DNA of 64,000 nt from Hymenobacter cellulosivorans (lineage in GTDB: Bacteria > Bacteroidota > Bacteroidia > Cytophagales > Hymenobacteraceae): assembly GCF_022919135.1 (NCBI RefSeq), contig NZ_CP095049.1, positions 6,037,667 through 6,101,666 on the forward strand, given 5' to 3'. The notes below the pieces were generated by a model that was not told the DNA's origin, did no database searches, and was given only the letters and a program-made list of their open reading frames with translations. Of this stretch, positions 8,278 to 17,333 are shown in pieces. Both the position numbers and the translations under genes were made by a program. The first letter of the stretch is position 1; every line of letters begins with the position of its first letter.

Positions 8278-8772
8278 CTAGGCGCTGTGGTAAGCTGGTA
8301 CTTTGCTTTCGGCCAGGCGCTGCTCCATCAGGGTTTTGCTGGCCAGTACGATGGTGGCGAAGCCCTGCGGCACTTCGGTGTAGCGCAGCGTTACCTGGGG
8401 GTCGGTCCAATTTTCACTTTTGGCCGCTACGCGCTGGCTGGGCCCGTACTCGGAGAGCAACAGGTTATGAATGCCTTTGCAGTTTGCATCACCCATCACG
8501 CGCAACTCTATCGAACAAAGCTTGTCCTTGTAAAAACCGTAGCTAATCCCGGTGACGGTGTAGCCCCCCACTTGCAGGTTTTCCCGCTTGCTGGTATAGT
8601 ATACGGTTTGGGTACTGGCCTCTACCCGCTCGGGCACTAAGTGGCGAAACTTGCGGACGTCGGTGCCCAAAGCGGCCCGCCGTTGTTCCAGAACGTGCCC
8701 AGCCTTGCCCGACTGTGCTACTACGGGGCCAGCAAGGGCCAGCATGAGCGAGAATGCAGCCAGGTATTTCAT
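8278..8772 (-). CDS. Small exported protein, function unknown
   Basis: 164 residues starting MKYLAAFSLMLALAGPVVAQ, a clear Sec signal peptide with likely cleavage after VVA, giving a periplasmic or secreted protein of about 145 residues. The mature part contains two cysteines (KLCSIELRV and ANCKGIHNLL, about residues 91 and 103), which could form a disulfide, and a run of predicted beta strands (YYTSKRENLQVGGYTVTGISYGFYKD, shortened here to its flavour). I do not recognise a family. It is a single gene convergent with the 6637 gene. Confidence 0.75.
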   Translation of the reverse strand: MKYLAAFSLMLALAGPVVAQSGKAGHVLEQRRAALGTDVRKFRHLVPERVEASTQTVYYTSKRENLQVGGYTVTGISYGFYKDKLCSIELRVMGDANCKGIHNLLLSEYGPSQRVAAKSENWTDPQVTLRYTEVPQGFATIVLASKTLMEQRLAESKVPAYHSA

Positions 8773-8895
8773 GGGCTCGGGTTGATAAAAACAGCCCCTA
8801 AGATTACTGAAAAAGATTAATAAAAACTACTTTTTCTATTCTTAGTCCCTGCTACTCAACTCACAAGCCGGGGCCCTGGTTTCCGCCACCGACAT

Positions 8896-8928
8896 AAAAA
8901 AGCGCGCACCTATCAGGTCAGTGCGCGC
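8896..8928 (-). terminator. Intrinsic terminator for minus-strand transcription
   Basis: GCGCGCAC (8902-8909) and GTGCGCGC (8921-8928) form a perfect 8-bp stem with an 11-base loop. Read on the minus strand the stem is followed by six U (8901-8896). It lies about 120 bases beyond the stop of the 9048 reading frame, which supports a transcript ending here. Confidence 0.7.
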
Positions 8929-9047
8929 CCAAACCAGCCAGCCAACTCCATGGCCAACAGTTGCAAGGCTTTATTGCTGGGCAACGCACGCGGTTAATTA
9001 CTGCTGCTAAGCCACTTGCCGTTCTTGCAAAAGAGCGAAGTAGTATA

Positions 9048-9278
9048 CTAGTCAGGAGCCAGGATGCACAGCGTAGCCGTGTCGGACTGCAGCATCTGTT
9101 TGGTAGTGAAGGCGCCGTCCTTTACCGGTTTGGCGTCCTGCCTAGCCTTTATTTCACGGAGCTGCTGCAGTTCCTGCCGGGTAGCTTGCTTCACGTCCGC
9201 GGCCTGACTTATGCTCAGCCATAGCGCCGGGAGTAGTCTGGGTCGGTCCGGGGTTAAATGCAGCGAAAGTAAATTCAA
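9048..9278 (-). CDS. Possible small exported protein
   Basis: A 76-residue frame with a hydrophobic N-terminal stretch (LLPALWLSISQAADV) that could be a signal peptide cleaved after QAA, followed by a polar Gln/Lys/Arg-rich segment (RQELQQLREIKARQDAKPVKD). There is no recognised domain. In its favour, a strong intrinsic terminator on the same strand lies just downstream and no other gene occupies 8773-9411. Against it, the frame is short and the start is uncertain. Treat as tentative. Confidence 0.4.
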   Translation of the reverse strand: MNLLSLHLTPDRPRLLPALWLSISQAADVKQATRQELQQLREIKARQDAKPVKDGAFTTKQMLQSDTATLCILAPD

Positions 9279-9411
9279 TCAAATCCACTTAACAGGTGCA
9301 GTACGTTCTTCATCGGGCAGCAGAAACAGGTTAGCGAGAAGTTGTTTTGCAACTGAGCAATGCAACCGTAGATTGGACTTTGTTTCAAAGCTGACCTTTT
9401 TAGCCCAATAG

Positions 9412-9419
9412 TACTTTTG
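9412..9419 (+). promoter_or_regulatory. Putative -7 box (TACTTTTG) of the LytTR regulator gene
   Basis: TACTTTTG matches the Bacteroidota -7 consensus TAnnTTTG exactly; a CTG 18 bases upstream (9391-9393) is a two-of-three match to the -33 TTG. It would place the transcript start about 70 bases before the ATG at 9497. Confidence 0.45.
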
Positions 9420-9496
9420 GCTTTCTAAAGGTTATTGCTTCTGCTGCCCACGGCAAAAATGCTGACCGCCTCTTGTTGTCCCCTATCCCGCTCCTC

Positions 9497-10228
9497 ATGC
9501 CTACTTCCCCTGCTCGTCTGCGCTGCCTGGTTGTCGACGATAACGAAATCAACCGTCTCACGCTCGAGCATTTCGTGGAAATGACGGATGCCCTGGACCT
9601 GGTAGCTTCCCTGCCCGACGCCGTGCAGGCTCTGAATATGCTGCGCAGCGGCACGCCCATCGACCTGCTGTTTCTGGACATTGAAATGCCTCACCTCAGT
9701 GGACTGGATTTGGTGCGGGCCCTGTCCGAGCCGCAGCCCCAGGTAATTCTGGTCACTACCCACGCCGATTTTGCCGTGGCCGCCTTCGAGCTGGCCGTGG
9801 CCGACTACCTGGTGAAGCCTGTCGACTACGCCCGCTTCAGTAAAGCCGTGGATCGGGTTCTGGCTTTGCGCGCGGCTGCCTCGCCTACTCTGCCCGCAGC
9901 TACCACCGTCACCGAAGGCTCCGAACTGTTTGTCAAGGTCAACAACAAGCTCGTGAAGCTCGATTTCAATGATGTACTATACATCGAGGCCATGTCGACC
10001 TATTCGGTGTTCGTGACGCCCAAGCACAAGCACATTGTGTACATCACACTCAAAGCCCTGGAAGAACGGTTGCCGTTCAGCCATTTTGTGCGGGTACACC
10101 GCTCTTTCATCGTAAATACCAAGCGTATTGAGGCCGTGGAAGACAACCAGCTGCTGCTTGGGGAGCACGAAATTCCGGTGGGCAAATCTTACCAGGAAGA
10201 GTTTTTCCGCAAGCTGCGCAGCCTCTAG
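9497..10228 (+). CDS. LytTR-family response regulator
   Basis: 243 residues from the ATG at 9497 (an in-frame upstream ATG at 9473 adds only eight residues before the conserved receiver start). The N-terminal receiver domain has CLVVDDNEINR, the phospho-acceptor in LLFLDIEMPHLSGLDLV (about residue 57), and the switch Lys in YLVKPVDYARF. The C-terminal LytTR DNA-binding domain begins around residue 140 and includes LYIEAMSTYSVFVT and HFVRVHRSFIVNTKRIE. It is convergent with a hybrid histidine kinase 18 bases downstream, a plausible but unproven partner. Regulators of this type usually act on nearby exopolysaccharide, autolysin or sensory genes; no target is obvious here. Confidence 0.9.
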   Translation: MPTSPARLRCLVVDDNEINRLTLEHFVEMTDALDLVASLPDAVQALNMLRSGTPIDLLFLDIEMPHLSGLDLVRALSEPQPQVILVTTHADFAVAAFELAVADYLVKPVDYARFSKAVDRVLALRAAASPTLPAATTVTEGSELFVKVNNKLVKLDFNDVLYIEAMSTYSVFVTPKHKHIVYITLKALEERLPFSHFVRVHRSFIVNTKRIEAVEDNQLLLGEHEIPVGKSYQEEFFRKLRSL

Positions 10229-10253
10229 CCCTTACCCATTAGGGCTTAGGCCT
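10220..10253. terminator. Hairpin overlapping two convergent stop codons
   Basis: AGCCCT (10227-10232) and AGGGCT (10241-10246) form a stem extended imperfectly by GCCT/AGGC on the outside. It covers the ends of both convergent genes and could end transcription in either direction; no T-run is present. Confidence 0.3.
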
Positions 10254-13200
10254 CTTCGGAGCTAAGCTCGGAGGGCAGCTCCTGTACCACCCGGTCGAGG
10301 CGGGTAGTAAGGTGAGCAATGGCGGCCAGACGAGTTTCCGAGCTGCCGGGGTGGCGGGCCTGCTCCAGCTGTTTTACGGCTTCATCCACGCCTTCCACGC
10401 CCAGTTGCACCAAGTTGGGCTTGATGTGATGCACCAGCTCGGCTACCCGGGTCCAGTTACTGTCGCCGGCCGCCAAACGCAGCTCCTGCACGGTTTCGGG
10501 AATGTTGCGCAGGAAGGAACGAATGATTTTGTCGACAAAGGTCTGCTTACCGCGGGCCAGCTCGCGCAGGCTGGTCAGGTCGTAGCTGCGGGCAGTTTGG
10601 GCCGCCGAGGCTACTAGGTCGACCAGCTTCTGGTAGAGGGCATCTTCTTCGAAGGGCTTGGCCAGGCAGTCGTTCATGCCCGCGGCCAGGTACAGTTCGT
10701 TGTCGGCCCGGAAGGCATTGGCCGTCAGGGCCAGGATGGGTACCTGGGCCCGAACGGCATTGGGGTGCTGGCGGATGCGGGCCGTGGCTTCCAGGCCGTT
10801 CATGTTCGGCATCTGAATGTCCATCAGAATCACGTCGTAGGCGTTGGCGGCATGCATTTCTACGGCTACCAGGCCGTCGGGAGCCTCATCAACCTGCACC
10901 TGCCATTCTTCCAGCATGAGGCGGGCCACGTCGCGGTTGATTTCATTGTCTTCGGCCAGCAGAATGCGGCGGCCGGCCAGGGAACCGTTGTCCACTACGT
11001 CTTCCTTTTTGGCCCGGGGCGCTTCGGCCTTGGGCAGGGTGAGGGTAAAGGAGAAGGTACTACCACGCCCAACTTCACTTTCCACCTTAAGCAGGCCGCC
11101 CAGCTTCTCGACTAGCACCCGGCTGATGCTCAGGCCCAGCCCCGTACCGCCAAACCGGCGGGTGGTGTCGGCGTAGGCCTGGGTGAAGCCTTCGAAAATA
11201 CGGTCAATCTTGTCGGGGGCAATACCGATACCAGTATCCGTGACGCGGAACTCGGTGGTCAGGTGGGTTTCGGTTTCGCCCACGTAGTAGCCGCCCACCG
11301 AGATAGTGCCCCGCTCGGTAAACTTCACGGCGTTGGACACGAGGTTTATCAGGATCTGATTGAGGCGGAAGGGGTCACCCACAACCCAGGAGTTGGGGCA
11401 GCTTTCGCGCAGTGGGGTACCTTTGAACTCTAGGCCTTTCTCGGTGGCCAGCAGCGCCAGAGGCTCCACGGCCTGCCCCATCGAGTCGCAGAGGTTGAAG
11501 GCAGTTTGCTCAAACTCCAGCTTGCCCGAGGTAATCTTGGCCATGTCGAGCACGTCGTTGAGAATGCCCAGCAGGTGCTGGCCCGAGGAGCGAATCACCT
11601 TCAGTAGTTCCTGCTGCCGCTCGTTGAGGTTGGTTTTGGCCAGCTGCCCGGCCATGCCCAGCACTCCGTTGAGCGGGGTGCGAATCTCGTGGCTCATGTT
11701 GGCCAGGAAGTTTTCCCGGGCTTTAGCGGCCGCTTCAGCCGCTTCGGTGGCGGCTTTCAGGTCGGTAATGTCGGTGCTGACGCCCAGCACTTCCATGGCG
11801 CCATCGGGGCGGCGCAGGGGCCGCTTGATGGTCTGGAACCACAGCACCTCCCCGGAAGGCAGCGTGTAAGGATCTTCCTTCTTGATTTCCTCGCCGGTGG
11901 CCAGCACGTGGGCATCGGCGGCGGTGTACTCGCGCTCTTCCCGGGCCACAATACTGTTGGCGTCCTGGGCGGCTTTGGCGCGGTAGGGCCGGAACTCCTG
12001 GAGCTGGCGCATAGCGTGGTTGCGAAACACAAGGTTGCCGGCCGCGTCGCGCACGTAGATCAGGCTGGGAATGGTGTCAAGCACCTGCTGGGTAAACTTC
12101 TGCTCGTCGAGCAGCTGCTGCTGGGCTTTTACCCGGTCGGTGATGTCGAGGCCGTAGCCGAGCATGAACTGCAGGGCACCATCGGGGCCCGCAATGGCTT
12201 TGTAGTGGCGCTGGTGGCAGCGTACGCCGTCGGGGTGAGGCGTAATATCGTCCCAGATTACCAGTTGCTCATCCTGCTGGGCCTCTTCAAACATCCGGAC
12301 GCGCTGCTCGGCCAGGGTTAGCGGATACTGGTAACGCTGGCAAAACTCAGTGATGGTATGACCCAGCAGCCAGGTGCGCGCTTCCGCGTTGGGCACGGCG
12401 TAGGGGTTGGCGTAGAGGTAGCGCTGCTCAGCGTCGAGCATCACGACTTCCACCGGCAGCTCATCCAGAATCGTTTCGTAGAACTGGCGCTGGTTGGCCA
12501 TTTGCAGCTCCACTTCGCGCTGCTCCGTGATTTCCTGCAGGTACAGGTTGGTGTACTCTTCGGCCGCAAAGGGCATAACTTTAACCCGGAACAGGCGCGG
12601 GCCGAAGGCTATTTCCAGGGTTTGGGGCGCATTGGTAGCCAGGGCCTGAGTTGCCGCGTCCAGCAAGGATTGCCAGACGAGGGCCAGGGAGTCGGCATCG
12701 AGACTGTCGCGCAGCCCACGCAGGGCCGCGTTGGCGAACAGCAATTCTCCATTTTTGCGGAAGCGCAGCACCGGGTTGGGGTTTTGTTCCGGAATGCGCG
12801 ACATGGCCTGCAGCTCGGCGGCGGCCTGGTGCTGGCTGGTGATGTCGCGGTAACGCAGCAGCACGTTGGTCGAGCCTACTTCCAGGGCCTGCAGTGGCAC
12901 TACGTCGCGGTCCAGAATCCGGCCGTTGGTCAGGTGTACCTGCTTGCCGTACGAAGGTTGCCCGCTCTGCACCACAGCCTCAAACTCGCGGACCAGCTGC
13001 TGGGACTGGTCACAGCACAAGCCAATGGCAGCGCTGAGCTCAGCCACCGGGCGCTGCAGCCACTGCCCGGCCGAGTCCGAAACGCCGAAAAACTCGCAGA
13101 AAGGCTTGTTCAGCAACAACACTTTTCCTTCCGCATTCAACAGCACTACGCCTTCGGTGAGGTAATTGGCATAGTACGCCATACGCTCATCGGCTACTTT

Positions 13201-13311
13201 TTTAGCTTGATGGGCTAGCTGCAAGGCCTGCTCCAACTGCTCAATTCGGGCCTGAGCCTGGGCGAAATCAGCAAGGGAAGGAGTAGCAGCGGAAGAGGGC
13301 AATTCAGACAT
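10246..13311 (-). CDS. Hybrid sensor histidine kinase with four PAS domains, receiver and HPt
   Basis: A 1021-residue soluble kinase; I prefer the ATG at 13311 over one eight codons upstream because MSELPSS is followed directly by the coiled-coil. After a short coiled coil (about 12-45) come four PAS-like domains up to about residue 525, recognisable from segments such as GVVLLNAEGKVLLLNKPFCE and IPSLIYVRDAAGNLVFRNH. Then HisKA with the phospho-His in SHEIRTPLNG (about 541), HATPase_c with GTGLGLSISRVLVEKLGG, a receiver with LMDIQMPNMNG (about 830) and an HPt domain with LVHHIKPNLVQLG (about 960). No transmembrane segments are seen, so it senses a cytosolic cue. A complete internal phosphorelay is encoded in one chain; the LytTR regulator next to it is the likely output. 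Confidence 0.92.
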   Translation of the reverse strand: MSELPSSAATPSLADFAQAQARIEQLEQALQLAHQAKKVADERMAYYANYLTEGVVLLNAEGKVLLLNKPFCEFFGVSDSAGQWLQRPVAELSAAIGLCCDQSQQLVREFEAVVQSGQPSYGKQVHLTNGRILDRDVVPLQALEVGSTNVLLRYRDITSQHQAAAELQAMSRIPEQNPNPVLRFRKNGELLFANAALRGLRDSLDADSLALVWQSLLDAATQALATNAPQTLEIAFGPRLFRVKVMPFAAEEYTNLYLQEITEQREVELQMANQRQFYETILDELPVEVVMLDAEQRYLYANPYAVPNAEARTWLLGHTITEFCQRYQYPLTLAEQRVRMFEEAQQDEQLVIWDDITPHPDGVRCHQRHYKAIAGPDGALQFMLGYGLDITDRVKAQQQLLDEQKFTQQVLDTIPSLIYVRDAAGNLVFRNHAMRQLQEFRPYRAKAAQDANSIVAREEREYTAADAHVLATGEEIKKEDPYTLPSGEVLWFQTIKRPLRRPDGAMEVLGVSTDITDLKAATEAAEAAAKARENFLANMSHEIRTPLNGVLGMAGQLAKTNLNERQQELLKVIRSSGQHLLGILNDVLDMAKITSGKLEFEQTAFNLCDSMGQAVEPLALLATEKGLEFKGTPLRESCPNSWVVGDPFRLNQILINLVSNAVKFTERGTISVGGYYVGETETHLTTEFRVTDTGIGIAPDKIDRIFEGFTQAYADTTRRFGGTGLGLSISRVLVEKLGGLLKVESEVGRGSTFSFTLTLPKAEAPRAKKEDVVDNGSLAGRRILLAEDNEINRDVARLMLEEWQVQVDEAPDGLVAVEMHAANAYDVILMDIQMPNMNGLEATARIRQHPNAVRAQVPILALTANAFRADNELYLAAGMNDCLAKPFEEDALYQKLVDLVASAAQTARSYDLTSLRELARGKQTFVDKIIRSFLRNIPETVQELRLAAGDSNWTRVAELVHHIKPNLVQLGVEGVDEAVKQLEQARHPGSSETRLAAIAHLTTRLDRVVQELPSELSSEEA

Positions 13312-13602
13312 ACTGGACACTACGATGACAAGCAACTATGCAAGAAATAGAGAAGTCGGGAAGCACAGGAATTTTTTGGTCGAATGGGTTCTGTGACCAT
13401 GTCAACGGCAGCCCCGACTGGTTAAACACATACCGCCTAACGAATAAATCCATGTCGACGCAGTGGGCCCTTTCCCGGGGGCAGCGGGTTGCTCAGGGCT
13501 GTAGCGAAGCAGGTATTTTCAGGAAAATATTCAGCCCACGCGCTGCCAAGCTCACTTAGGTTCTATATTGAGCGCTCAAGCCTTTGGTATGCGCCGCTGA
13601 GA

Positions 13603-14208
13603 ATGGAAGCTTTAGTGCCGATTATGTTTGCGTCGGTGGCCGGTTTGGGCCATGCCTTCGAGCCGGATCATCTGCTGGCCGTGGGCAACATGGTGTCGCG
13701 GCGGGAAACAACGGCTGAGGCCCTGCGCGACGGTATCTACTGGGGCCTGGGCCACACCACGATGCTGGTGCTGGTAGGCTCCGTTATTCTGCTGAGCCGG
13801 GTGACGTTTCTGACCTCGGGCTACTTTGAAGCGGCCGTGGGCGTGCTGCTCATCGCCATGGGCGTAAGCCGACTAATAGGCTGGAACAAGCCGGTAAACG
13901 TACGCCCGGCCCGCTACCAGCACCGCCTAGCCTACACCGTGGGGCTGCTGCACGGCCTGGCCGGTAGCGGGGCGCTGGTGCTACTGGTGATGAGCGAAAT
14001 CCGCCGGCCCCTGCCGGGTATTCTGTATATGCTGGTGTTCGGGCTGGGCTCGATTCTGGGCATGTTCGTAGTAGCCGGCCTGTGCAGTATTCCCTTTACC
14101 CGGCGCATGCGCATCAACCGGGTGCTGAAGTTCGGCAGCATCCTGCTCTCGTCGGTGCTGTGCGTGGGCTACGGGGCTTGGATGGTCTTTCAGAATGTAG
14201 GTTGGTGA
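13603..14208 (+). CDS. UreH/NiCoT-like nickel permease
   Basis: Inner-membrane protein of 201 residues from the ATG at 13603 (the frame is open further upstream, but that part is not hydrophobic). About six transmembrane helices are visible. The first helix carries HAFEPDH, the HX4DH nickel/cobalt-binding motif of NiCoT permeases, and a second His-rich helix contains GLLHGLAGSGAL. The pattern fits UreH-type urease nickel transporters. It lies 88 bases upstream of ureAB on the same strand, so it probably supplies Ni2+ to the urease encoded next. Confidence 0.85.
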   Translation: MEALVPIMFASVAGLGHAFEPDHLLAVGNMVSRRETTAEALRDGIYWGLGHTTMLVLVGSVILLSRVTFLTSGYFEAAVGVLLIAMGVSRLIGWNKPVNVRPARYQHRLAYTVGLLHGLAGSGALVLLVMSEIRRPLPGILYMLVFGLGSILGMFVVAGLCSIPFTRRMRINRVLKFGSILLSSVLCVGYGAWMVFQNVGW

Positions 14209-14296
14209 TGGCTGCTTCAGCAAATCAACGCTCAGCACTGCTCTGCTAACCACCAAAACGGCCTGACAACTGACAACGAGCAACTAACAACCAAGA

Positions 14297-15043
14297 ATGC
14301 ACCTGACTCCCAAAGACCTCGACAAACTGGTGCTGCACCAAGCCGGCTTTGTGGCCCAGAAGCGCTACGCCCGCGGCCTGCTGCTAAATTATCCCGAAGC
14401 CCTGGCCCTACTAGCCACGCAGCTGCTGGAGTTTATTCGCGACGGGGAGGCTGTCACTACGCTAATGAACAAGGGCAAGCTGCTACTCGGCTTGCAGGAC
14501 GTGATGCCCGGCGTGGCCGAAATGATTCAGGAGGTGCAGGTAGAAGGCACCTTTCCCGATGGCACCAAGCTGGTGACGGTGCACCACCCCATCTGCCGCG
14601 AAACCGGCGACCCGGCCCTGGCCCTCTACGGCTCGGGCCTGACCCGCACGGCCGCCGTAACCCAGCCCGACAACCTGATCAACGACACGCCCGGCGAGTA
14701 CCAGCTAACTGAAGGTGAGCTGATCCTGAACGAAAACCGCGAGACGGTGGAAATCGACGTTGTGAACCTGGGCGACCGGCCGGTGCAGGTGGGCTCCCAC
14801 TACCCCTTCTTCGAAACCAACGCGGCCCTACAGTTCGACCGGGCCGCCGCCTACGGCTTCCGGCTCAACATTCCGGCCGGCACGGCGGTGCGCTTCGAGC
14901 CCGGGGAGCGGAAGCGCGTAACGCTAGTAGCCCTGGGCGGCGAGAGAATCGTGTATGGCGGCAATGGGTGGATTGATGGGCGGTTGGATGAGGATGGTAA
15001 GCGAAGTGCTGCTATAGAGAAGACGGCAGGGTTTCGGCCCTAA
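14297..15043 (+). CDS. ureAB: Urease subunit gamma/beta fusion
   Basis: Structural urease subunits gamma and beta fused in one 248-residue chain, as in Helicobacter UreA and unlike the separate UreA and UreB of enteric bacteria. The gamma part (residues 1 to about 100) has [20 protein letters not shown] and [20 protein letters not shown]. The beta part (about 125-248) starts after [18 protein letters not shown] and contains [20 protein letters not shown] and the C-terminal [14 protein letters not shown]. In between is a short linker. It is followed by ureC only after an interrupting small gene. Cytosolic, with UreC forming the Ni-dependent enzyme hydrolysing urea to ammonia and carbamate. Confidence 0.95.
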   Translation: MHLTPKDLDKLVLHQAGFVAQKRYARGLLLNYPEALALLATQLLEFIRDGEAVTTLMNKGKLLLGLQDVMPGVAEMIQEVQVEGTFPDGTKLVTVHHPICRETGDPALALYGSGLTRTAAVTQPDNLINDTPGEYQLTEGELILNENRETVEIDVVNLGDRPVQVGSHYPFFETNAALQFDRAAAYGFRLNIPAGTAVRFEPGERKRVTLVALGGERIVYGGNGWIDGRLDEDGKRSAAIEKTAGFRP

Positions 15044-15045
15044 CC

Positions 15046-15071
15046 TAGGGTCCAATTGCTCCCTATTTTTT
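15046..15071 (+). terminator. Weak hairpin with T-run between ureAB and the 15084 gene
   Basis: TAGGG (15046-15050) and CCCTA (15061-15065) can pair around a 10-base loop, directly followed by six T (15066-15071). The stem is short, so this would be at most a partial terminator inside the urease operon. Confidence 0.35.
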
Positions 15072-15083
15072 AAGCGCAACCTC

Positions 15084-15497
15084 ATGCAGCACCTATCAGC
15101 TCTAATACTCATCATTTTCGCTTTGAGCGTCGGTGCTTGCCGAGCGCAGGCCCAATACGTGGGCCATTACACACTAAAAAGTCGCCCTAAGAGCTACACG
15201 CTCGTTGATGAAGAAAGTGGTACCCGATTCTTACTGGACTCATCTAGAGTGTTTATCACCGCAATTGATAAAAACGGAAAGAAGCTCTGGCGTACCGATC
15301 CTTACACCGCTGCCAAAGTGGAAGCTTATCGAGTGAAAAGGCCAGAAATCGTGTACTTCTCGCTCAGCAAAGCGCAACACAATGAGAGCCCTGCATTTCG
15401 CAAAGGTGACGAAGTAACCAGCGTAGGCTACAACAACACGGTATTCGGTCTTATCAGCAAGGAAACCGGCATCTTCTTCTATCTGGGCCAAGACTAA
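15084..15497 (+). CDS. Small exported protein inserted between urease genes
   Basis: 137 residues with an N-terminal Sec signal ([19 protein letters not shown]); the VGAC could be a lipobox, otherwise cleavage would follow AQA. The mature domain is short, mixed and Lys/Tyr-rich, with segments such as [20 protein letters not shown] and [17 protein letters not shown] do not recognise a family. It is oddly placed: urease structural genes are normally contiguous, and the DNA here is visibly less GC-rich than ureAB and ureC, suggesting a later insertion. It ends 10 bases before ureC, so ureC translation may be coupled to it. Confidence 0.75.
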   Translation: MQHLSALILIIFALSVGACRAQAQYVGHYTLKSRPKSYTLVDEESGTRFLLDSSRVFITAIDKNGKKLWRTDPYTAAKVEAYRVKRPEIVYFSLSKAQHNESPAFRKGDEVTSVGYNNTVFGLISKETGIFFYLGQD

Positions 15498-15507
15498 ATC
15501 AACCACC

Positions 15508-17223
15508 ATGTCATTACCCATCTCCCGCCGCGCCTACGCCGATATGTACGGCCCCACCACCGGCGACAAAGTCCGCCTGGGCGATACTGACCTGCTAATC
15601 CAGGTCGAACGAGACTACACCGTGTACGGGGAGGAATGCAAGTTCGGGGGCGGCAAGGTCTTGCGCGACGGGATGGGTCAGGCCGCCGGCATCAGCCAGG
15701 ACGAGGCCCTGGATTTGGTCATTACCAACGCCCTGGTGCTCGACTACACCGGCATCTACAAGGCTGACATCGGCATCAAGAACGGGCGAATCAGCGGCAT
15801 CGGCAAGGCCGGCAACCCCCACATTATGCCCGGCGTGACGCCCGGCATGACCGTGGGCGTGACCACCGAAGTCATTGCCGGAGAAGGCCAGATTCTCACC
15901 GCCGGCGGCATCGACTGCCACATTCACTTCATCAGCCCCCAGCAGATTCCTGAAGCCCTGGCCTCGGGCCTGACCACGATGATAGGCGGCGGCACGGGTC
16001 CGGCGGCTGGCACCACGGCCACCACCTGCACGCCCGGCGCCTTTTACCTGGAAACAATGCTCAAGGCCACCGAGGCCTACCCGCTCAACTTCGGCTTTCT
16101 GGGCAAGGGCAACACGTCCAAGCCCGAGGGGTTGCGGGAACAAGTCGAGGCCGGGGCGTTGGGCTTTAAGCTGCACGAAGACTGGGGCACCACGCCCGCG
16201 GCCATCGACCAGTGCCTGACCATCGCCGAGGAATACGACGTGCAGGTCTGCATTCATACCGACACGCTCAACGAAAGCGGCTTCGTGGAAACCTCCACGG
16301 CGGCGTTTAAGGGCCGCACCATTCACTCCTACCACACTGAAGGCGCCGGCGGCGGCCACGCTCCCGACATCATCAAAATCTGCGGAGAGCCCAACGTTAT
16401 TCCCTCCTCCACCAACCCCACGCGGCCCTTCACGGTCAATACCATCGACGAGCACCTGGACATGCTCATGGTGTGCCACCACCTCGATAAGAACATTCCC
16501 GAGGACGTGGCCTTCGCCGAAAGCCGCATCCGGCAGGAAACCATTGCTGCCGAGGACATCCTGCACGATATGGGCGCACTGAGCATTATTTCTTCCGACT
16601 CCCAGGCCATGGGTCGGGTCGGCGAAGTCATTACCCGCACCTGGCAAACGGCCCACAAGATGAAGCAGCAGCGCGGCCTGCTGCCCGAAGACGCGGCTGG
16701 TACTGCCGACAACTTCCGGGCCCGGCGCTACGTGGCCAAGTACACCATCAATCCCGCCCGGGCCCACGGCATTGCCCACGAAGTTGGTTCCGTAGAACAG
16801 GGCAAGCTGGCTGATTTGGTGCTCTGGAAGCCGCAGTTTTTTGGGGCCCGGGCCGAAATGATTCTCAAGGGCGGCATCATCGTGCAAAGCCAGATGGGCG
16901 ACGCCAACGCCTCCATTCCCACGCCCCAGCCCTCGTTTTCCCGGCCCATGTTTGGCTCCCTGGGCACGGCCATCGGCAAGGCGTCGATGGTGTTTGTGTC
17001 CCAGGCGTCGGTAGAAAAAGTGCAAAGCACCTACGGCCTGCAAAAGCAAGTGGTGGCGGTGAAAAACTGCCGCAGCATTGGCAAGAAGGACATGGCCCTG
17101 AATGACTACCTGCCCAACATCGAAGTGGACCCTGAAACCTACCGCGTAACGGTGGACGGGGTGCACCTGACCTGCGAGCCAGCCACGAAATTGCCCCTGG
17201 CGCAGCTCTACAGCCTGTTTTAG
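15508..17223 (+). CDS. ureC: Urease subunit alpha (catalytic)
   Basis: Catalytic subunit carrying the di-nickel centre, 571 residues, normal length. It opens with [20 protein letters not shown], the standard UreC N-terminus. Metal ligands are visible: His138 and His140 in GIDCHIHFI, the carbamylated Lys221 in GFKLHEDWG, the flap region MVCHHLDKN with its Cys-His pair, and His in GGGHAPD. The start is the ATG at 15508. Together with UreAB it forms the cytosolic enzyme; ureF follows after a palindromic repeat. Product ammonia would feed the glutamate synthase encoded further right. Confidence 0.97.
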   Translation: MSLPISRRAYADMYGPTTGDKVRLGDTDLLIQVERDYTVYGEECKFGGGKVLRDGMGQAAGISQDEALDLVITNALVLDYTGIYKADIGIKNGRISGIGKAGNPHIMPGVTPGMTVGVTTEVIAGEGQILTAGGIDCHIHFISPQQIPEALASGLTTMIGGGTGPAAGTTATTCTPGAFYLETMLKATEAYPLNFGFLGKGNTSKPEGLREQVEAGALGFKLHEDWGTTPAAIDQCLTIAEEYDVQVCIHTDTLNESGFVETSTAAFKGRTIHSYHTEGAGGGHAPDIIKICGEPNVIPSSTNPTRPFTVNTIDEHLDMLMVCHHLDKNIPEDVAFAESRIRQETIAAEDILHDMGALSIISSDSQAMGRVGEVITRTWQTAHKMKQQRGLLPEDAAGTADNFRARRYVAKYTINPARAHGIAHEVGSVEQGKLADLVLWKPQFFGARAEMILKGGIIVQSQMGDANASIPTPQPSFSRPMFGSLGTAIGKASMVFVSQASVEKVQSTYGLQKQVVAVKNCRSIGKKDMALNDYLPNIEVDPETYRVTVDGVHLTCEPATKLPLAQLYSLF

Positions 17224-17229
17224 AACGAT

Positions 17230-17322
17230 GTAGAGACGCATACTTGCGTCTCGTCGTTGAACGGCCGGCATTACTTTATAAGCAACCTCAGCAATGATTG
17301 AGACGGAAGTATGCGTCTCTAC
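17230..17322. repeat. Inverted repeat between ureC and ureF
   Basis: A 23-base arm at 17230-17252 starting GTAGAGACGCATACTTGC recurs in inverse orientation at 17300-17322 with one mismatch. The left arm is itself able to fold (GAGACGCA/TGCGTCTC). Such GTAGAGACGCA palindromes are widespread intergenic repeats in Bacteroidota. It fills the 110-base gap and could also influence readthrough into ureF. Confidence 0.75.
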
Positions 17323-17333
17323 GACCAACCCAA

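Noticed and set aside
14260..14296. CAACTAACAACC-type sequence before ureAB as a regulatory site
   Set aside because: The same sequence type occurs between the FNR and ferredoxin genes, so it is more likely a dispersed repeat.
15595..17328. Long open frame antisense to ureC (577 codons)
   Set aside because: It mirrors the codon periodicity of a certain gene (ureC) in high-GC DNA and its translation is low-complexity Gly/His/Val-rich without any domain.
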